A stretch of DNA of 34,724 nucleotides, taken from the NCBI GenBank assembly GCA_016758965.1, contig JAEPRB010000337.1, positions 1-34,724 on the forward strand, written 5' to 3'. Positions 10,797 through 21,090 of this stretch are shown here, piece after piece. The stretch comes from Circinella minor. Lineage: Eukaryota > Mucoromycota > Mucoromycetes > Mucorales > Lichtheimiaceae. A program made the translations under genes and the position numbers. The notes under the pieces were generated by a model. That model worked only from the letters and a program-made list of their open reading frames with translations, did not search any database and was not told the origin of the DNA. The first letter of the stretch is position 1, and every line of letters begins with the position of its first letter.

Positions 10797-10975
10797 TATC
10801 CACTTTAGCAGTTACGCTCAAAATTTTACTGCATGTCAATTTACTCTTTATATCGATCATTTATTTCAATTGTATCTGGTATTACCTATCAATCCTACAA
10901 CTATCTGGACGCTTTTGTGAATATGATTCTCCTCAAAAAAAAAATATTTGCAGTCTAAAATGTTTCAATCCATTG

Positions 10976-11295
10976 CAGGTTCTTTATGATTTCCTTCCAT
11001 GTTTCTTCAAGCACTTTACCATAATAATCGTAAAATTCCATTACAATTACTGTATGTATAAAAATTCAAGAAAACACATATACTTTTGTTCTTTAATAGT
11101 TTATATTTATTTATACAAAAAAAAAAAAAAAGCCCTACATTCTCAATCTTTATATTTTAATTTCAACATTTGAGGTTTTTTTTTTTTTTTTTCATGGTGT
11201 TAAATGCTCATGAATTTACTAAATTATAATGTTGGTTCCTGTCGGCTCCTTTTAAAGAACCGTCCAATTCTTCGGTTCTTATACGGATCCCTATC
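10976..11295. repeat. Direct repeat B, copy 2
   Basis: Partner of 10270-10540. It carries extra low-complexity DNA, including A runs at about 11108-11122 and a T run at about 11175-11192. The two copies flank about 435 bp. They could be relic long terminal repeats or duplicated gene segments; clean TG..CA ends were not seen. Confidence 0.65.
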
Positions 11296-11530
11296 GGTTA
11301 TTTGGGATCTGCTACAATATAGACCCGAAACAATTGATACTCGTATCTAAACAAAGGATTCGCGGTGATCCTATGACCTACCGCACATATTTGAATTCTA
11401 GTGATATACCAGATAAGAATTCAAAAAGAATTCCGTAAGTTTATATGATTATTTGTTATATTTAATTGAAGTTAATTCTCAACTTTTCTCTTGTAGAAAC
11501 CGAATCATAGGTTATTCCATTCATCAATAA
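11270..11530 (+). pseudogene. Spliced coding remnant, unrecognised
   Basis: A plus-strand frame runs from about 11270 through RLFGICYNIDPKQLILVSKQ and RGDPMTYRTYLNSSDIPDKN to a GTAAGT donor at 11436. A CTTGTAG acceptor at 11497 follows, and the frame continues as NRIIGYSIHQ to a stop. The intron borders are canonical and the phase fits. I do not recognise the protein. The upstream part overlaps direct repeat B, copy 2. Confidence 0.35.
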
Positions 11531-11787
11531 GGTATACCTACCTCAGGTGCCCTCAAAATGCTAATATTATATGGGGCATGAAATATGTATCTACCACGGA
11601 CATATATGATACGGTTCGAATTCTTTTTTCTTTAAGAATTCACAGTACGTATGTGAAGTGAATTTTATTTGATGGCCACTGAAATCTTATTATAACAATG
11701 ATTGGGTACGTAGACATGAATTTGACAGATTTTATTTTATAAACAGATATATAACTATATAATGACTATTTTAAGGACTTGAAATAG

Positions 11788-12098
11788 CATTTGACTCGTA
11801 CGGGGGGGGGGGACCTGTTGGCATTGGCTTCTTCTTTATCTTGGCGTATTCTTCCATTACGTACGCCAGGACACGAGGCCTTTTACTAACAAGAGCTCGA
11901 CCTTTAGGTCATCCTCATGTAAGTGTTATTGTTCAAGCATTGGATTCAAATAAAAAAAAATTAACCCTATAGAAACCTAATAATGAACAGGAAGCGGGAT
12001 TCTTTTCAAGGACGAAAAACAACAGGGCTCCATTTTCTATCGTTCTCTTAGATCATCCATCAGCAAAGATGATTACTTTGTCTACTACGTACCAATAG
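11788..12098 (+). pseudogene. Spliced coding remnant, unrecognised
   Basis: Two plus-strand segments, 11788-11918 and 11973-12098, are separated by a 54-bp intron with a GTAAGT donor and CTATAG acceptor in compatible phase. They read LLLTRARPLGHPH then KPNNEQEAGFFS, ending SAKMITLSTTYQ and a stop. No start codon or known domain was identified. In a second frame of the first segment, TPGHEAF appears near 11868; see findings. Confidence 0.35.
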
Positions 12099-12592
12099 TT
12101 TGTATGTATAATTATATCATACACATTCTTTTGCTTTCTTCTTTCTTCTTTTTGCAAATTCCATTCATTGTAATTCATATTATATATATAACAAATTTTC
12201 CAAATGAAATTTTTAAAAACATTTTTAGGCTTATTCAAAGTTTGAAAATGCACCATATAATGCAAGAAAAAAAATAGGTGCAAGATTTACTAGGTTCTTA
12301 GTATGGCTTCAAAGAACCAAAAAAATCCATTATACGAAAGAATCAAAGATGCGTAATGGTCATTTAATTATAATATATTCTAAGTTTCACTGCGAATGCA
12401 ATTGGATTGAGTGATACTAGAATGAATTGTGACTATAGATATATATTTTTTCTATTAAATAAAAAACATTCTGTTTTGTGTAAATAATTTAGAGCGTTAT
12501 TTTAATAGTAGGGACAGAAGAGATTATCCCGCATGAATCTATTTTTTTTTTTGTCAATCCAATTATAAAATTATGATTAAAATAACAAGTTT
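12099..12592. other. 3' flank of SAD1, nothing recognised
   Basis: AT-rich DNA between the last plus-strand remnant and the SAD1 stop codon. A minus-strand 76-codon ORF at 12053-12283 is aromatic/Lys/Asn-rich and looks like chance. Confidence 0.5.
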
Positions 12593-14930
12593 TTATTTAC
12601 TATCATTATTATTTTGTTGCATTGAATCTTTGTTAACAGTTGAACGTTTACGTTCCCAAATCTAATTAAAAAAAAAACAATTCGTTTGATTTAATATAAA
12701 GGTTAAAAATTACATACACACACAACAACAACCACCTTAATAAATTACCTGAATATAACTTTCAGAAAGGAAAATCATTTGTGGAATAATTTCTTCAACA
12801 ATTAAATCTTGAATTTGATACCATTGTCCAGTTCCACGATGTTTTACATGAACTTTATAAGTTCCTTCTCCTGCACCAGGTTTACCTTCATGACAAATAT
12901 TTGCTAAAAGATCATAATGTGAACCCACTGTTTCAGCATTTGGATCATTTGTAACTAAAAAAATAAAATAAAAATAGTTATGAATCTATCTCGTTAAGGC
13001 TTTGTTTGAAAAATAGAATTACTTACAATGACTCATATCAACATTTTGAATAGGGAAATTTACAATGGTAGGATTCTTTTCAAGAGTCCAATTGTTTTTA
13101 CTAAATCGTTTAATATGAAAAATTAAATATTCAGGAAGTCGTGTAATATGATATCGTCTTTTTTGATTAGCCGTTTCCTATATACATATCATATCATAAG
13201 TAATCAAGAAGAAAAAAGACTCATTATATCAAATATCCTTTTACCTGAATCTTTTTACCATCATATTTAGCTAAAATAGTTGTTAATGGTACTTGTGGAA
13301 TAATATCTTTTTCAGCTTCATCTTGATATAAAGGTGCAAGCGGTAAATCCAAAGCCAAGAATAAAAATGGTACATTATTCTTTTTAATTTCTTATCCCCA
13401 AATTGATAATAATAATAATAATAAAGAAGTTAATTATTTAATCCAATAATAAAAATTTAAAAAAGGTTAAAAGGTTGAATAATACCTCGATCTTCATCAA
13501 AAACAGTAATACCCTTTTCTTCTGAAGTTGCTTCATTGGGTCCAATATCTTGTGATTCAACATTTACTTCACCTTGGAATATACGATAAATGATACCTTT
13601 TTTTATATATAAAATAATAGGTCAATGAGAGAATTCTTTTTGTTTTTTTTTAACTATTCAAACTTACTACTATTCCGTTTCTTTGTACCACCTAAATCTT
13701 TATGTAATGTATTCAAAAACCATGATAAGAAATCAATAGCATTACTTTGTTCTGTCAATCGAAATCGTTTTTGACTTGCACTTGAAATTTCCTATTTTAT
13801 TTTATTTTTCTTTAATATCCTTATCCAATGATTTATTTATTTATGTATTTTATTTATTTTACCTGTAACAATTCATGTGGACTCACTTGTCCTTTAAATG
13901 CCCTTGGATTCCACATTTTTCGTACTAATGCACCAAAACGAGTAACAAGTTGTGATTTACCTTGTGATTCAAAATCTTGAAGAATAAAATAATCACGTAA
14001 AGGAGGTATATGGATTAATGCTTGTACTACAACGTTGACATAATCATTTGCTTTCACATTATTTAAACCAACAAATCCTATTTATTAAATATTAATTTAT
14101 ATTAGTGTTTTTTTTTTTTTTTTTGCTTTATATATATATATAGATTGCAATTTCATAAGATGGATAGAGGTGAGTATTTTTTTTTTTTTTTTTTTTTTAC
14201 CAGGTAAATATTTTTTATTATTTAAATCATAAGATGCTTTAAGGTTTGCATCCAATTGATTTACTTGTTGTTTTGTTAATGTTGGATTAAGAACATACTA
14301 TATAATATATTAGTATACTAAAAAAAACAAAAACATATATACCCTTTTATTTCAATTTCACATCCAAACTTACTTTAATATCATCTAAAGAAGGATCTTG
14401 TACTTCATATCCATCAGGTAAAATATAAACCTATTGATATATATAATTAAATTTTATCCAGTATTTTTTTTTTTAATAGTTCAATCACTCCTTAATAATT
14501 AATTACAAACCTTGAGTGTATGAAGATTAATAAAAACATGGTGATCTTTATGAATACTATGAAAATAGGCATGGGATGATTTGCCACGTCCTTGAAAAAT
14601 TAAAAAAAAATATATATATACATGTCCATTAATATACATCTCTTTTTGTGTTTTGTTCCATTTTATTTATTTATTTTTTTTTAAAAAAAAAACCTGAATT
14701 TGCCCCCCACTCAATCAGTTTTTAAAATTACCTTGATAGTATTTACCGCATACAAGACACGCGTAAACGTTTAAATGGGATAATGAAACTGAACAAACTT
14801 TTTCAAAATCAAAATCAAGCATATGACGATCGATTGTATCTAAATAAAGATCACCAGAACCTTCTACTTTTGATGATGTATTTTTATTTGTTGTTGTTTC
14901 TACACGTTGTCTTTTTGGTTGAGGTTCCAT
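12593..14930 (-). CDS. SAD1: Tri-snRNP-associated pseudo-deubiquitinase Sad1/USP39
   Basis: Eleven minus-strand exons: 14732-14930, 14511-14590, 14374-14430, 14201-14297, 13863-14077, 13668-13791, 13486-13596, 13245-13390, 13027-13177, 12749-12954 and 12593-12661. They give one 484-residue frame. Residues about 28-110 form the ZnF-UBP (LDTIDRHMLDFDFEKVCSVS, YACLVCGKYYQG, SHAYFHSIHKDHHVFINLHT). A UBP fold follows from about 145 to 465 (GFVGLNNVKANDYVNVVVQA, IDFLSWFLNTLH, LIFHIKRFSKNNW, GTYKVHVKHRGTGQWYQIQD, PQMIFLSESYIQIWERKR). The catalytic cysteine position of active UBPs is Asp/Tyr here (KANDY instead of N-TCY), as in USP39 and yeast Sad1, which are inactive. Family role: stabilises or assembles the U4/U6.U5 tri-snRNP in the nucleus for pre-mRNA splicing. 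Length matches the family. A GC-rich element lies about 190 bp upstream of the start. Confidence 0.96.
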
Positions 14931-15120
14931 TGTAATAAAATATATATGTATGTATGTGTGTGTGTGTGTATCTTCTCGAGAGGCAAAAATAAAAAATAAA
15001 AAATAAAAAAACTAAGCGAGAATTTCCTATATAATTAAATAAAGTCAGATTTAGGTGCTCCCAAGCAAAAACTTCATTTTTATTAATACCAACATCAATC
15101 TTAATAACATACTAGCAACC

Positions 15121-15240
15121 CTTCCTCGCTTCGCTCGGATAAATGAGCCCCTTCGCTTCGCTTCGGGTCATTTAGCGGTTTGCGTCGCAAAGGGGGTTCC
15201 CCCCCTTTGACCCCTAACGGCGCTTCGCGCCTTGTAGCAA
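15121..15240. repeat. GC-rich dispersed element, copy 2
   Basis: GC island beginning CCTCGCTTCGCTCGG. A palindrome follows: TAAATGA, then a loop containing CTTCGCTTCGCTTCGG, then TCATTTA, at about 15140-15174. Then come GCGTCGCAAAGGGGGTTCCC, CCTTTGACCCC and CGCTTCGCGCCTTGTAGC. The AAAGGGGG/CCCCCTTT stem corresponds to the GGGGGTTCC stem of copy 1. It lies 191-310 bp upstream of the SAD1 ATG. The proximal end is the CCTCGC end, exactly as in copy 3 relative to RAM1. Confidence 0.85.
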
Positions 15241-15850
15241 CGATATTCAAAGCTGTAGAGATAAAAAAAAATATATATCAGATATTAGTGTAAAAAATCA
15301 CATATAATAATAATAATAACGTCATGAATCAATCAAACCACGTTTGAAAATATATTATACATATATGGTATGACATCCAGAAAAAAATCAATCGACACTT
15401 TTGTTTTGAACCGTTCTGAACTTCTTATTAAATTTTCTGTAGTATGTGAAGAAACATATATATTATCTTGATACATTATCTGTACTTGTTTGTCATGTTT
15501 TATTAGTTTTAACTCAGTCATATTTCCTTTTTTGTGTAGTAGTAAGTTATACTAATAAAATTTCCTTTTTTGTGTAAAAATTGTTATTTTAATAATATAG
15601 ATGATTATCTTTAAAATAATAGTTTTATTTTATTTATTTACATATTAAAACAAATTGTCAATGAGTTTTTTTTTATTTCTATACAAAAAAAAAAAAATTG
15701 GTTTAAATAATGATCCATTATCTTAATAGTGAAAAGAAAGGGGACTTTTTAAAGATAAGAAGCCTAATAATAATAAAAAAAGTAAAATATTTTAGTAAGA
15801 AAAAGAGGTTAAAAAAAATGAAGGTTAAATAATAATACACTATTATTACA
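15241..15850. other. Region between GC element and phosphatase gene
   Basis: Holds a 40-bp block at 15563-15602 shared with 8181-8220, and a partial second copy of the same motif at 15526-15545 (CCTTTTTTGTGTA). A minus-strand 62-codon ORF at 15333-15521 has no recognised motif. About 320 bp separate the GC island from the shared block here, against about 40 bp in copy 1, so one copy has gained or lost DNA. Confidence 0.5.
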
Positions 15851-17193
15851 TTATTCAAGAATTAATGGATTTGAAAATCTCACCCTTCTACTAGCAGCTT
15901 CCATATCACTTTCAGAAATATTATGTTTTTTATCATCTGAAGGAATTTCATAGACACCTCCTAAGATTACATAAGGTCGATAAGCAAATAAAGCTAATTC
16001 TTCCATAGAAGTAACACCTGAAAGTACAAGAACTGGATCAATTTCCGAACTAATACCGGCTACAATACTAAAATAAATAATGATGAAAATGAATGTGGGG
16101 GGGGGTTGTCAGTTATGTCAGTTATTTTTTTTTTAGAGAGAGAGAAAAAGGAAAGAAAGAAAAAGACTTACTCAGTATCCATACGATCACCAATGATACA
16201 TGTTTCTAGACGACTCAATCCAAGAACTCTTTGTGCATAACGCATAATTAAAGCCGAAGGTTTACCGCAAAAGAATGCTTTTGTACGTGTTACCAATTCA
16301 ACACAAGCCGTAAAAGCACCGCATGATGGAATTTTATTACCCTTGGAATCCAAATTTTCAACATCCAAGTTGGTAGCAATTAATTTAGCACCTTGTTGCA
16401 CTAATTGAACTGCTTTACTTAATTTTTCATAATTATAAGAAGGTCCTTCACCAAGAATAACATAATCAGGATTATGATCATTCATGAAAAATCCCTTGTC
16501 ATACAATGAATAAGCAAGACCAGGTTCACCAATCACATAACATGTACCACCCTAAAAAAAAATAAAATAAAATTCATGCAAAAATTCCCTTGTTTTAAAA
16601 AAGTTGAACTTTTTTCTTTTGAGAGAGAGAGAGAGATTCAATAAAACTTACATTAGGAGATTGAGAACTAAGGAAATAAGCAGTTGCTTGACCAGCAGTA
16701 AAGAAATGATCTTCAGTCACTTCAATACCAAGACGACTCAATTTTTGTTGCAATTCACGTGGAGTAGGTGCAGAATTGTTGGTTAAAAACAAATACTTTT
16801 TATTATTTCTGTTTAAAAAGTCAACAAGTTCCTTTGCACCTGGTAAAAGTTTTGTGCCCTATAAACATGAGACTATGTTTTTAATAACCCTATTTTATAT
16901 ATACATGATGACTCTATTTTACTTACATGATAAATGACACCATCCATATCAATTATATAACCTTTCTTCTGACGAATATTTTCAAGACGTTCAGTATGAA
17001 TAATAGGATCTTTTAATAAAGAATAATCTTTTTTAACAGAAGAAGAAGGTTCTTTATTTCTTTCACTACCATGTTCATGGATATTAAGATTGTTTGCAAA
17101 ATCAGCAGCAAGATCTCTACTGATATTTTCTTCTTCTGGATTTACTTCATCAATACTTGGAGTACGAATTTCTGGAGTGTTTGTATCGGACAT
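15851..17193 (-). CDS. HAD-superfamily phosphatase, NagD/p-nitrophenylphosphatase type
   Basis: Four minus-strand exons, 16927-17193, 16652-16858, 16172-16551 and 15851-16067, give 356 residues. HAD motifs are intact: motif I DMDGVIY (82-88, both aspartates present), motif II LTNNSAPTP (Thr115), the motif III lysine in CGKPSA (Lys255) and motif IV GDRMDTDI (279-286). The C2-type cap sits between motifs II and III. GTCYVIGEPGL and GDRMDTDIVAG are typical of the NagD/PGP/Pho13 group, which dephosphorylates small phosphoesters such as phosphoglycolate or nucleotides; the substrate cannot be told from sequence. The N-terminal ~75 residues are a polar, acidic extension not found in bacterial NagD. 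I chose the ATG at 17193 because the one at 17235 adds a poly-Lys/Phe stretch. Confidence 0.92.
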
Positions 17194-17473
17194 AATTGGG
17201 ATTTTTTTTTTTAATATATTTTTGTAAAAGAACAATGATTTTATCCCCAGGGGAGATCCTCCCTTTTTATTTACAAAAAAAAAAAAAAAAAAAAAAAAAT
17301 GAAATACAGAAAATAATGATAGACATAGAGTATAGATAATGGCTATTAAACGCAGGGGTATTCTCCCATGAAATTACAACGGTTTTTTATATATATATAC
17401 TTTTTTTTATATATCCATCCTAGTAACGAAGCCCTGACAAAAAAAAAAAAAAAAAAAAAATAGAAAAAATCTT
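17194..17473. other. Short intergenic region
   Basis: Lies between the phosphatase start and the stop of the TMEM242-like gene, both minus strand. It has long A runs at 17275-17299 and 17441-17460. No coding sequence seen; it must hold the phosphatase promoter. Confidence 0.5.
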
Positions 17474-18131
17474 TTATTCGTCATTGGCAACAGCCCGATC
17501 CCATTCTTCTAGTTCTTCAGCCTTCATAACTAATTCTTTACCACCAAGATAAGTACGTAATCTGGATGTATGTCGTGGTACAACTTCTTTTAATTTATCC
17601 GAGAATTCTTTAAACTAAAACAAATAGATCATTTAATATCATCCTTCTTTTTTTTTTTTTCAAAAAAAAAAATCAGGTCTAAAGAAGGTGGGGGGGGGGA
17701 GATGTTTAACTTACATTGCGTACATCCAACCACCAACCAATCCCGGTAGCAAGAATACCCGCACCCGTTAAAGCCAATAGTGTACCATAACCCAGTGCCT
17801 TAAAAGCAAAAAACCTTGCTTCTTTTTTAGAAACCGCAAATTGTTCAGGTGTCATTTTAGGTGGTTGATATTCTGGAATGGTTGTATTGGAATGAGGTAC
17901 TGATGTTATTGAAGGTGATGATTGTAATGGTGTTGTTGTAGTAGTAGTAGTAGTAGTCGTATTTACATTGGTAGTAGTAGCCATGGCTGCTGCTTCTGCT
18001 GCTATTTCTTTTGATTGTTTTCGTTTTGTATGCCAGATCGCACCCATGAGACCTGCTCCGAATGCACCTGCTGCACTTAATAATAATCCTCGCGTCTCGA
18101 TCTTTTCTTGTTCAATATTATTCTTTTCCAT
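17474..18131 (-). CDS. TMEM242-like mitochondrial inner-membrane protein
   Basis: Two minus-strand exons, 17715-18131 and 17474-17614, give 185 residues. Two predicted membrane segments: residues ~16-33 (LLLSAAGAFGAGLMGAIW) and ~113-134 (LGYGTLLALTGAGILATGIG), the latter preceded by the family-like ARFFAFKALGYGTL block (human TMEM242: ALRALGWGSL). A Thr/Ser/Pro-rich linker (about 52-90) separates them. The C-terminal ~50 residues (from FKEFSEKL) are soluble and charged. In animals TMEM242 helps assemble the c-ring of mitochondrial ATP synthase; transfer of that role to this fungal protein is inference. The start at 18131 avoids an upstream poly-Lys extension (ATG at 18179). The assignment rests on topology plus the short conserved block. 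Confidence 0.75.
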
Positions 18132-18525
18132 TGAGTCTATATTTTTTTTTTTTTTTTTTTTCAAGTTGACGTTTTTCACTTTTATTTTTTTTTTTGTTTG
18201 TTCAACCTTTATGTTAAATTTTAAAGCTCAAAAAAAAAAAGAAGCGCTTTTTTCTTTTTTAAGATCATCAATTATCCAATCAAATTATGTGGATTGAAAA
18301 TATATAATTTTTTTTTGCAGAAACCTTCTTTCATTCCCCTTCCTCACTTTCCAACTTTTGGTTCCTTTCTGCCAACTAACTGTTTTATACTAATTTTCAA
18401 ACGTCATCCATAAATTTACTCACTCTTTTGTGAATCTTTTTTTTTTTTTTTTTTAAAAAAAAAACATTCTCTTAAAATGTTTTATGGAGTTACGCACTGA
18501 GAAGTTCTTATAAAAAAAAAGTATT
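18132..18525. other. Promoter side of TMEM242-like gene
   Basis: Homopolymer-rich DNA with T runs at about 18142-18160 and 18439-18453; nothing else recognised. Confidence 0.4.
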
Positions 18526-18783
18526 TTAGTGTCTATTTGTATATATTTTTTTGTGGGCTAAAGTCTCATATTGTTCATTTCTAAAGTCCCAGGGCGGGTT
18601 GGATACATGTTCTAGTACTGTTCTACGTGTATGGCTCACGACATCATTCAACAACCAAATAAATTCAGCTCTTGTTGCATCGATATAGTCTCGATGTCGG
18701 GCATTAACCTAGTATGAAGTGAATACTTTCGCAGCATCTAAAAACATCCATATTTGTGCTTTTGTACTACATACTTTGACAGT
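18526..18783 (-). pseudogene. Decayed coding segment, unrecognised (3' part)
   Basis: A minus-strand frame of about 85 codons with one internal TAG reads KAQIWMFLDAAKVFTSY, stop, VNARHRDYIDATRAEFIWLL, then NDVVSHTRRTVLEHV and NPPWDFRNEQYETLAH. Composition is clearly protein-like, unlike neighbouring shadow frames. No ATG in a sensible place and no known motif. Further minus-strand fragments lie upstream at 18980-19350, 19412-19498 and 19560-19762, so these may be parts of one dead gene. Confidence 0.4.
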
Positions 18784-18979
18784 TCACTTCTTGTGGTCCA
18801 TGTATTATATAGCTATAATCATTGAACATCTATTCAATCAAATACATAATGAAACTCAATGAATACGAAAAAGGTACAACAACATGGATTTATTTTATCA
18901 TCCAAAGGGATTATTAAATATTTATATATAGAACTGATAAATTACATTCGCAAACCTTCTTTCGACAAGTTTTTATTGA

Positions 18980-19350
18980 TGAAAAAAAAATCATTCAAAG
19001 TGGATCTTTTCATCTTTCGCTTCGAGAAGAAGCGTTGATCCGACTATCTTACAAGGTAATCTGGTGCGAAAAAAACAAATAGAAGGATGGCTATAAAAGT
19101 GTCAATCACTTTGACATTCTCAGACCACCAGTGGGCATATAAATCAAAACCAATTTTTGTCTAGCCATCGCAATGCTATGTTTTTAATTAAATACGTAGT
19201 CAGATTCCACTCAGTCCAAAGTTAGTTAGAGTGGCTGGATGATGCCTAAAAAGGGCTTATCCGATTCAGCCGAAAGCAGATGCAAGAACTTTTAGATGTC
19301 CAAAGTGAATGATTTATTTTGCCAAATTCATTAAGGTAAAGAAGAAATGG
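18980..19350 (-). pseudogene. Decayed coding segments with frameshifts
   Basis: Minus-strand pieces in different frames read FGKINHSLWTSKSSC, then LWTEWNLTTYLIKNIALRWL followed by DKNWF, then after a frame change DLYAHWWSENVKVIDTFIAI to a stop. They look like one protein broken by a shift and stops. I do not recognise the family. Confidence 0.3.
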
Positions 19351-19411
19351 AATAATAATAAAAAAAAAAAAAGTAGTAAACAATTAATTAATTGTATTTT
19401 TTTTTTTTTTA

Positions 19412-19762
19412 TTATGCGGGTACGTAGCCCCCACGTAAATCGAAATAGAATCCAATCATTTGGAATGACATTTTATTGGCGTTAAAGCGATGTGTAAGCT
19501 ATTTATTCTGTTTTGAATGTATTATAATGATATTCTGTTATGAAAGTTTTTAAACTTACACGTTCCACTCATTAAGTAACTGAAGATACCATGGATTTTT
19601 TTTTATTGCTGTTTCACGTCCAGTTGCGCAAGTAAAGTGGCATCAATGTTTATACGTAGATGGAACAGCTTTTTTTTTTATATCAACACAATAGGGTGTA
19701 AACAGTTCAAATAGACTCAACTTGTTCTCGTCAAACCTTGGTGATAAAAAGTAATTTTGAAT
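19412..19762 (-). pseudogene. Decayed two-exon coding segment, unrecognised
   Basis: Minus-strand piece 19560-19762 reads NYFLSPRFDENKLSLFELFT, PYCVDIKKKAVPSTYKH, a TGA, then CHFTCATGRETAIKKNPWYL and QLLNEWNV, ending at a GTAAGT donor. Piece 19412-19498 begins after a TAG acceptor and reads THRFNANKMSFQMIGFYFDL then RGGYVPA and a stop. Exon phases do not match exactly, in keeping with decay. Cys/His pairs and aromatic content are compatible with a transposase or a lineage-specific gene, but no catalytic motif is identified. Confidence 0.4.
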
Positions 19763-20024
19763 CTAAATCATCAAGCACTGATAGTACAAAGAACAGGCTT
19801 TTTTTTGCAATGAAAAAAGGTACGTAAAAACATACAACTAAAAAAATATAAACAATATCCTTTTCAATATCAGATTTCTCATGACCTAATTATTATATAG
19901 ATTTTGGGGAACGATTACCTTTTAAGAAGAAAATAATATACATGCTCTCTTATAACCCAAGGTGATACTATTTAAAATCATTTGGTTCACCATTCTATAT
20001 TTCAATTGATTAAAAAAGAACGAT

Positions 20025-20340
20025 TACAGTAGACCCCGGTTTTTGCAAATTTTTGAAAGGAAGTTGTCATAAAACACTTACTCTGCAAATCGTAAATTGC
20101 AAACGATATTTTATCCATTTGTATTAACCTAAAAAAAAAATTTATAGTGTATTTAAGACATCGATAAAATAAATAAAAAAGTAGATGTCCACATAGTATA
20201 TAGATTGGAATTTTTCACCTATAAAAAATACAAATTGTGAAATATATCCACTCCCGCTAATTTGAAAAACCCCGGGTTTCGCAACTTTTTTGAGTGAAAG
20301 ATATCACCTTGAAAAAAAAAACCGGGAGGGGGTTCGGATA
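20025..20340. mobile_element. Transposon-end-like repeat block (pogo/mariner style), putative
   Basis: Starts TACAGTAGACCCCGGTTTTTGC at 20025, which resembles the terminal inverted repeat style of pogo/Tigger/mariner elements. A related segment in the same orientation recurs at 20271-20312 (ACCCCGGGTTTCGCAACTTT, then TTTGAGTGAAAGATATCAC), matching 20036-20075. The inverse of TACAGTAGA occurs at 21196-21204, giving a possible 1.18-kb unit, but only nine terminal bases match. The left end resembles that of the 90-bp element at 10068. Confidence 0.35.
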
Positions 20341-20403
20341 ATAGTATTCTGATACAGACATTTTTTTTTAGACTGATGGTCTATCTCTAAAACAGTCAAT
20401 TTG

Positions 20404-21072
20404 ATGGACGATACGTTATTTTCTATGATGGAAGGGTCCGAATGTCACTGGCCCGGTGTATGGATTTACCAACGCGTACGTACTTTACTTGATAATAGAA
20501 TCGATGGTCGGTAAGCTTCAACAGAAAAGCATGTATAATATATCCTGATGAATGAACTGGTGATGGGTATGTGGGTTCATAGTAAAAATGTAGATTCGAT
20601 ACTGATTAAGGTTCAAGAAGAAAAAAAAAACCACGTTTGATCAGAGACAAGGAGCAATCATCGTCTAACCTATTACATGTGAATCATTTTTAAAGAATTT
20701 TAACACATTTGCATAATAGTTGAGGAGGGGGGGGGGAAAGGGTTTTCTAAACAAGACATCTAATTAATATATATTTTTGAGCTATTCTCTACGTAGAATG
20801 ATATTAAATTGCACATCACGCAAAGATGGCAATTGAAACAACGTTTTTTTAATAAATGACTTTTCCATGTTTGTCGATTTTATTTTTAGCAGGCTCAGAT
20901 ATCAATATGTGCGAGTAAGTAAGTATACATACGTACAGATGCAACGGATCGATTTTACGACATAACCAATACAAATGATCATAAAATTAATCTGTTGCTG
21001 AAATTGAATGAAGAAAAAGGTGGTGATGGTAGCAATAGGATCTCAATAAATTATAATGGTTTAATAGAATAA
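20404..21072 (+). pseudogene. Plus-strand coding remnant inside the putative element
   Basis: Coding-like pieces on the plus strand: 20404-20511 (MDDTLFSMMEGSECHWPGVW, then IYQRVRTLLDNRIDG before a GTAAGC donor), 20548-20640 (MNELVMGMWVHSKNVDSILI), 20890-20914 and 20939-21072. The last two are joined by a 24-bp intron-like gap with a GTAAGT donor and TACAG acceptor in matching phase, reading DATDRFYDITNTNDHKINLL and on to NGLIE, then TAA. An AATAAA overlaps this stop at 21068-21073. No motif recognised. A 24-bp intron is shorter than the usual fungal minimum, so that junction is doubtful. Confidence 0.35.
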
Positions 21073-21089
21073 ACGCATATACAAAAATA

Positions 21090-21090
<1 letters not shown>

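Noticed and set aside
14040..14930. SAD1 as a degraded deubiquitinase because the catalytic Cys is missing
   Set aside because: Loss of the Cys box is normal for the Sad1/USP39 family; the gene is intact.
15333..15521. Minus-strand 62-codon ORF between the GC element and the phosphatase gene
   Set aside because: No recognisable motif, no splice context, and it lies in the segment that differs between repeat copies. I could not support it as a gene.
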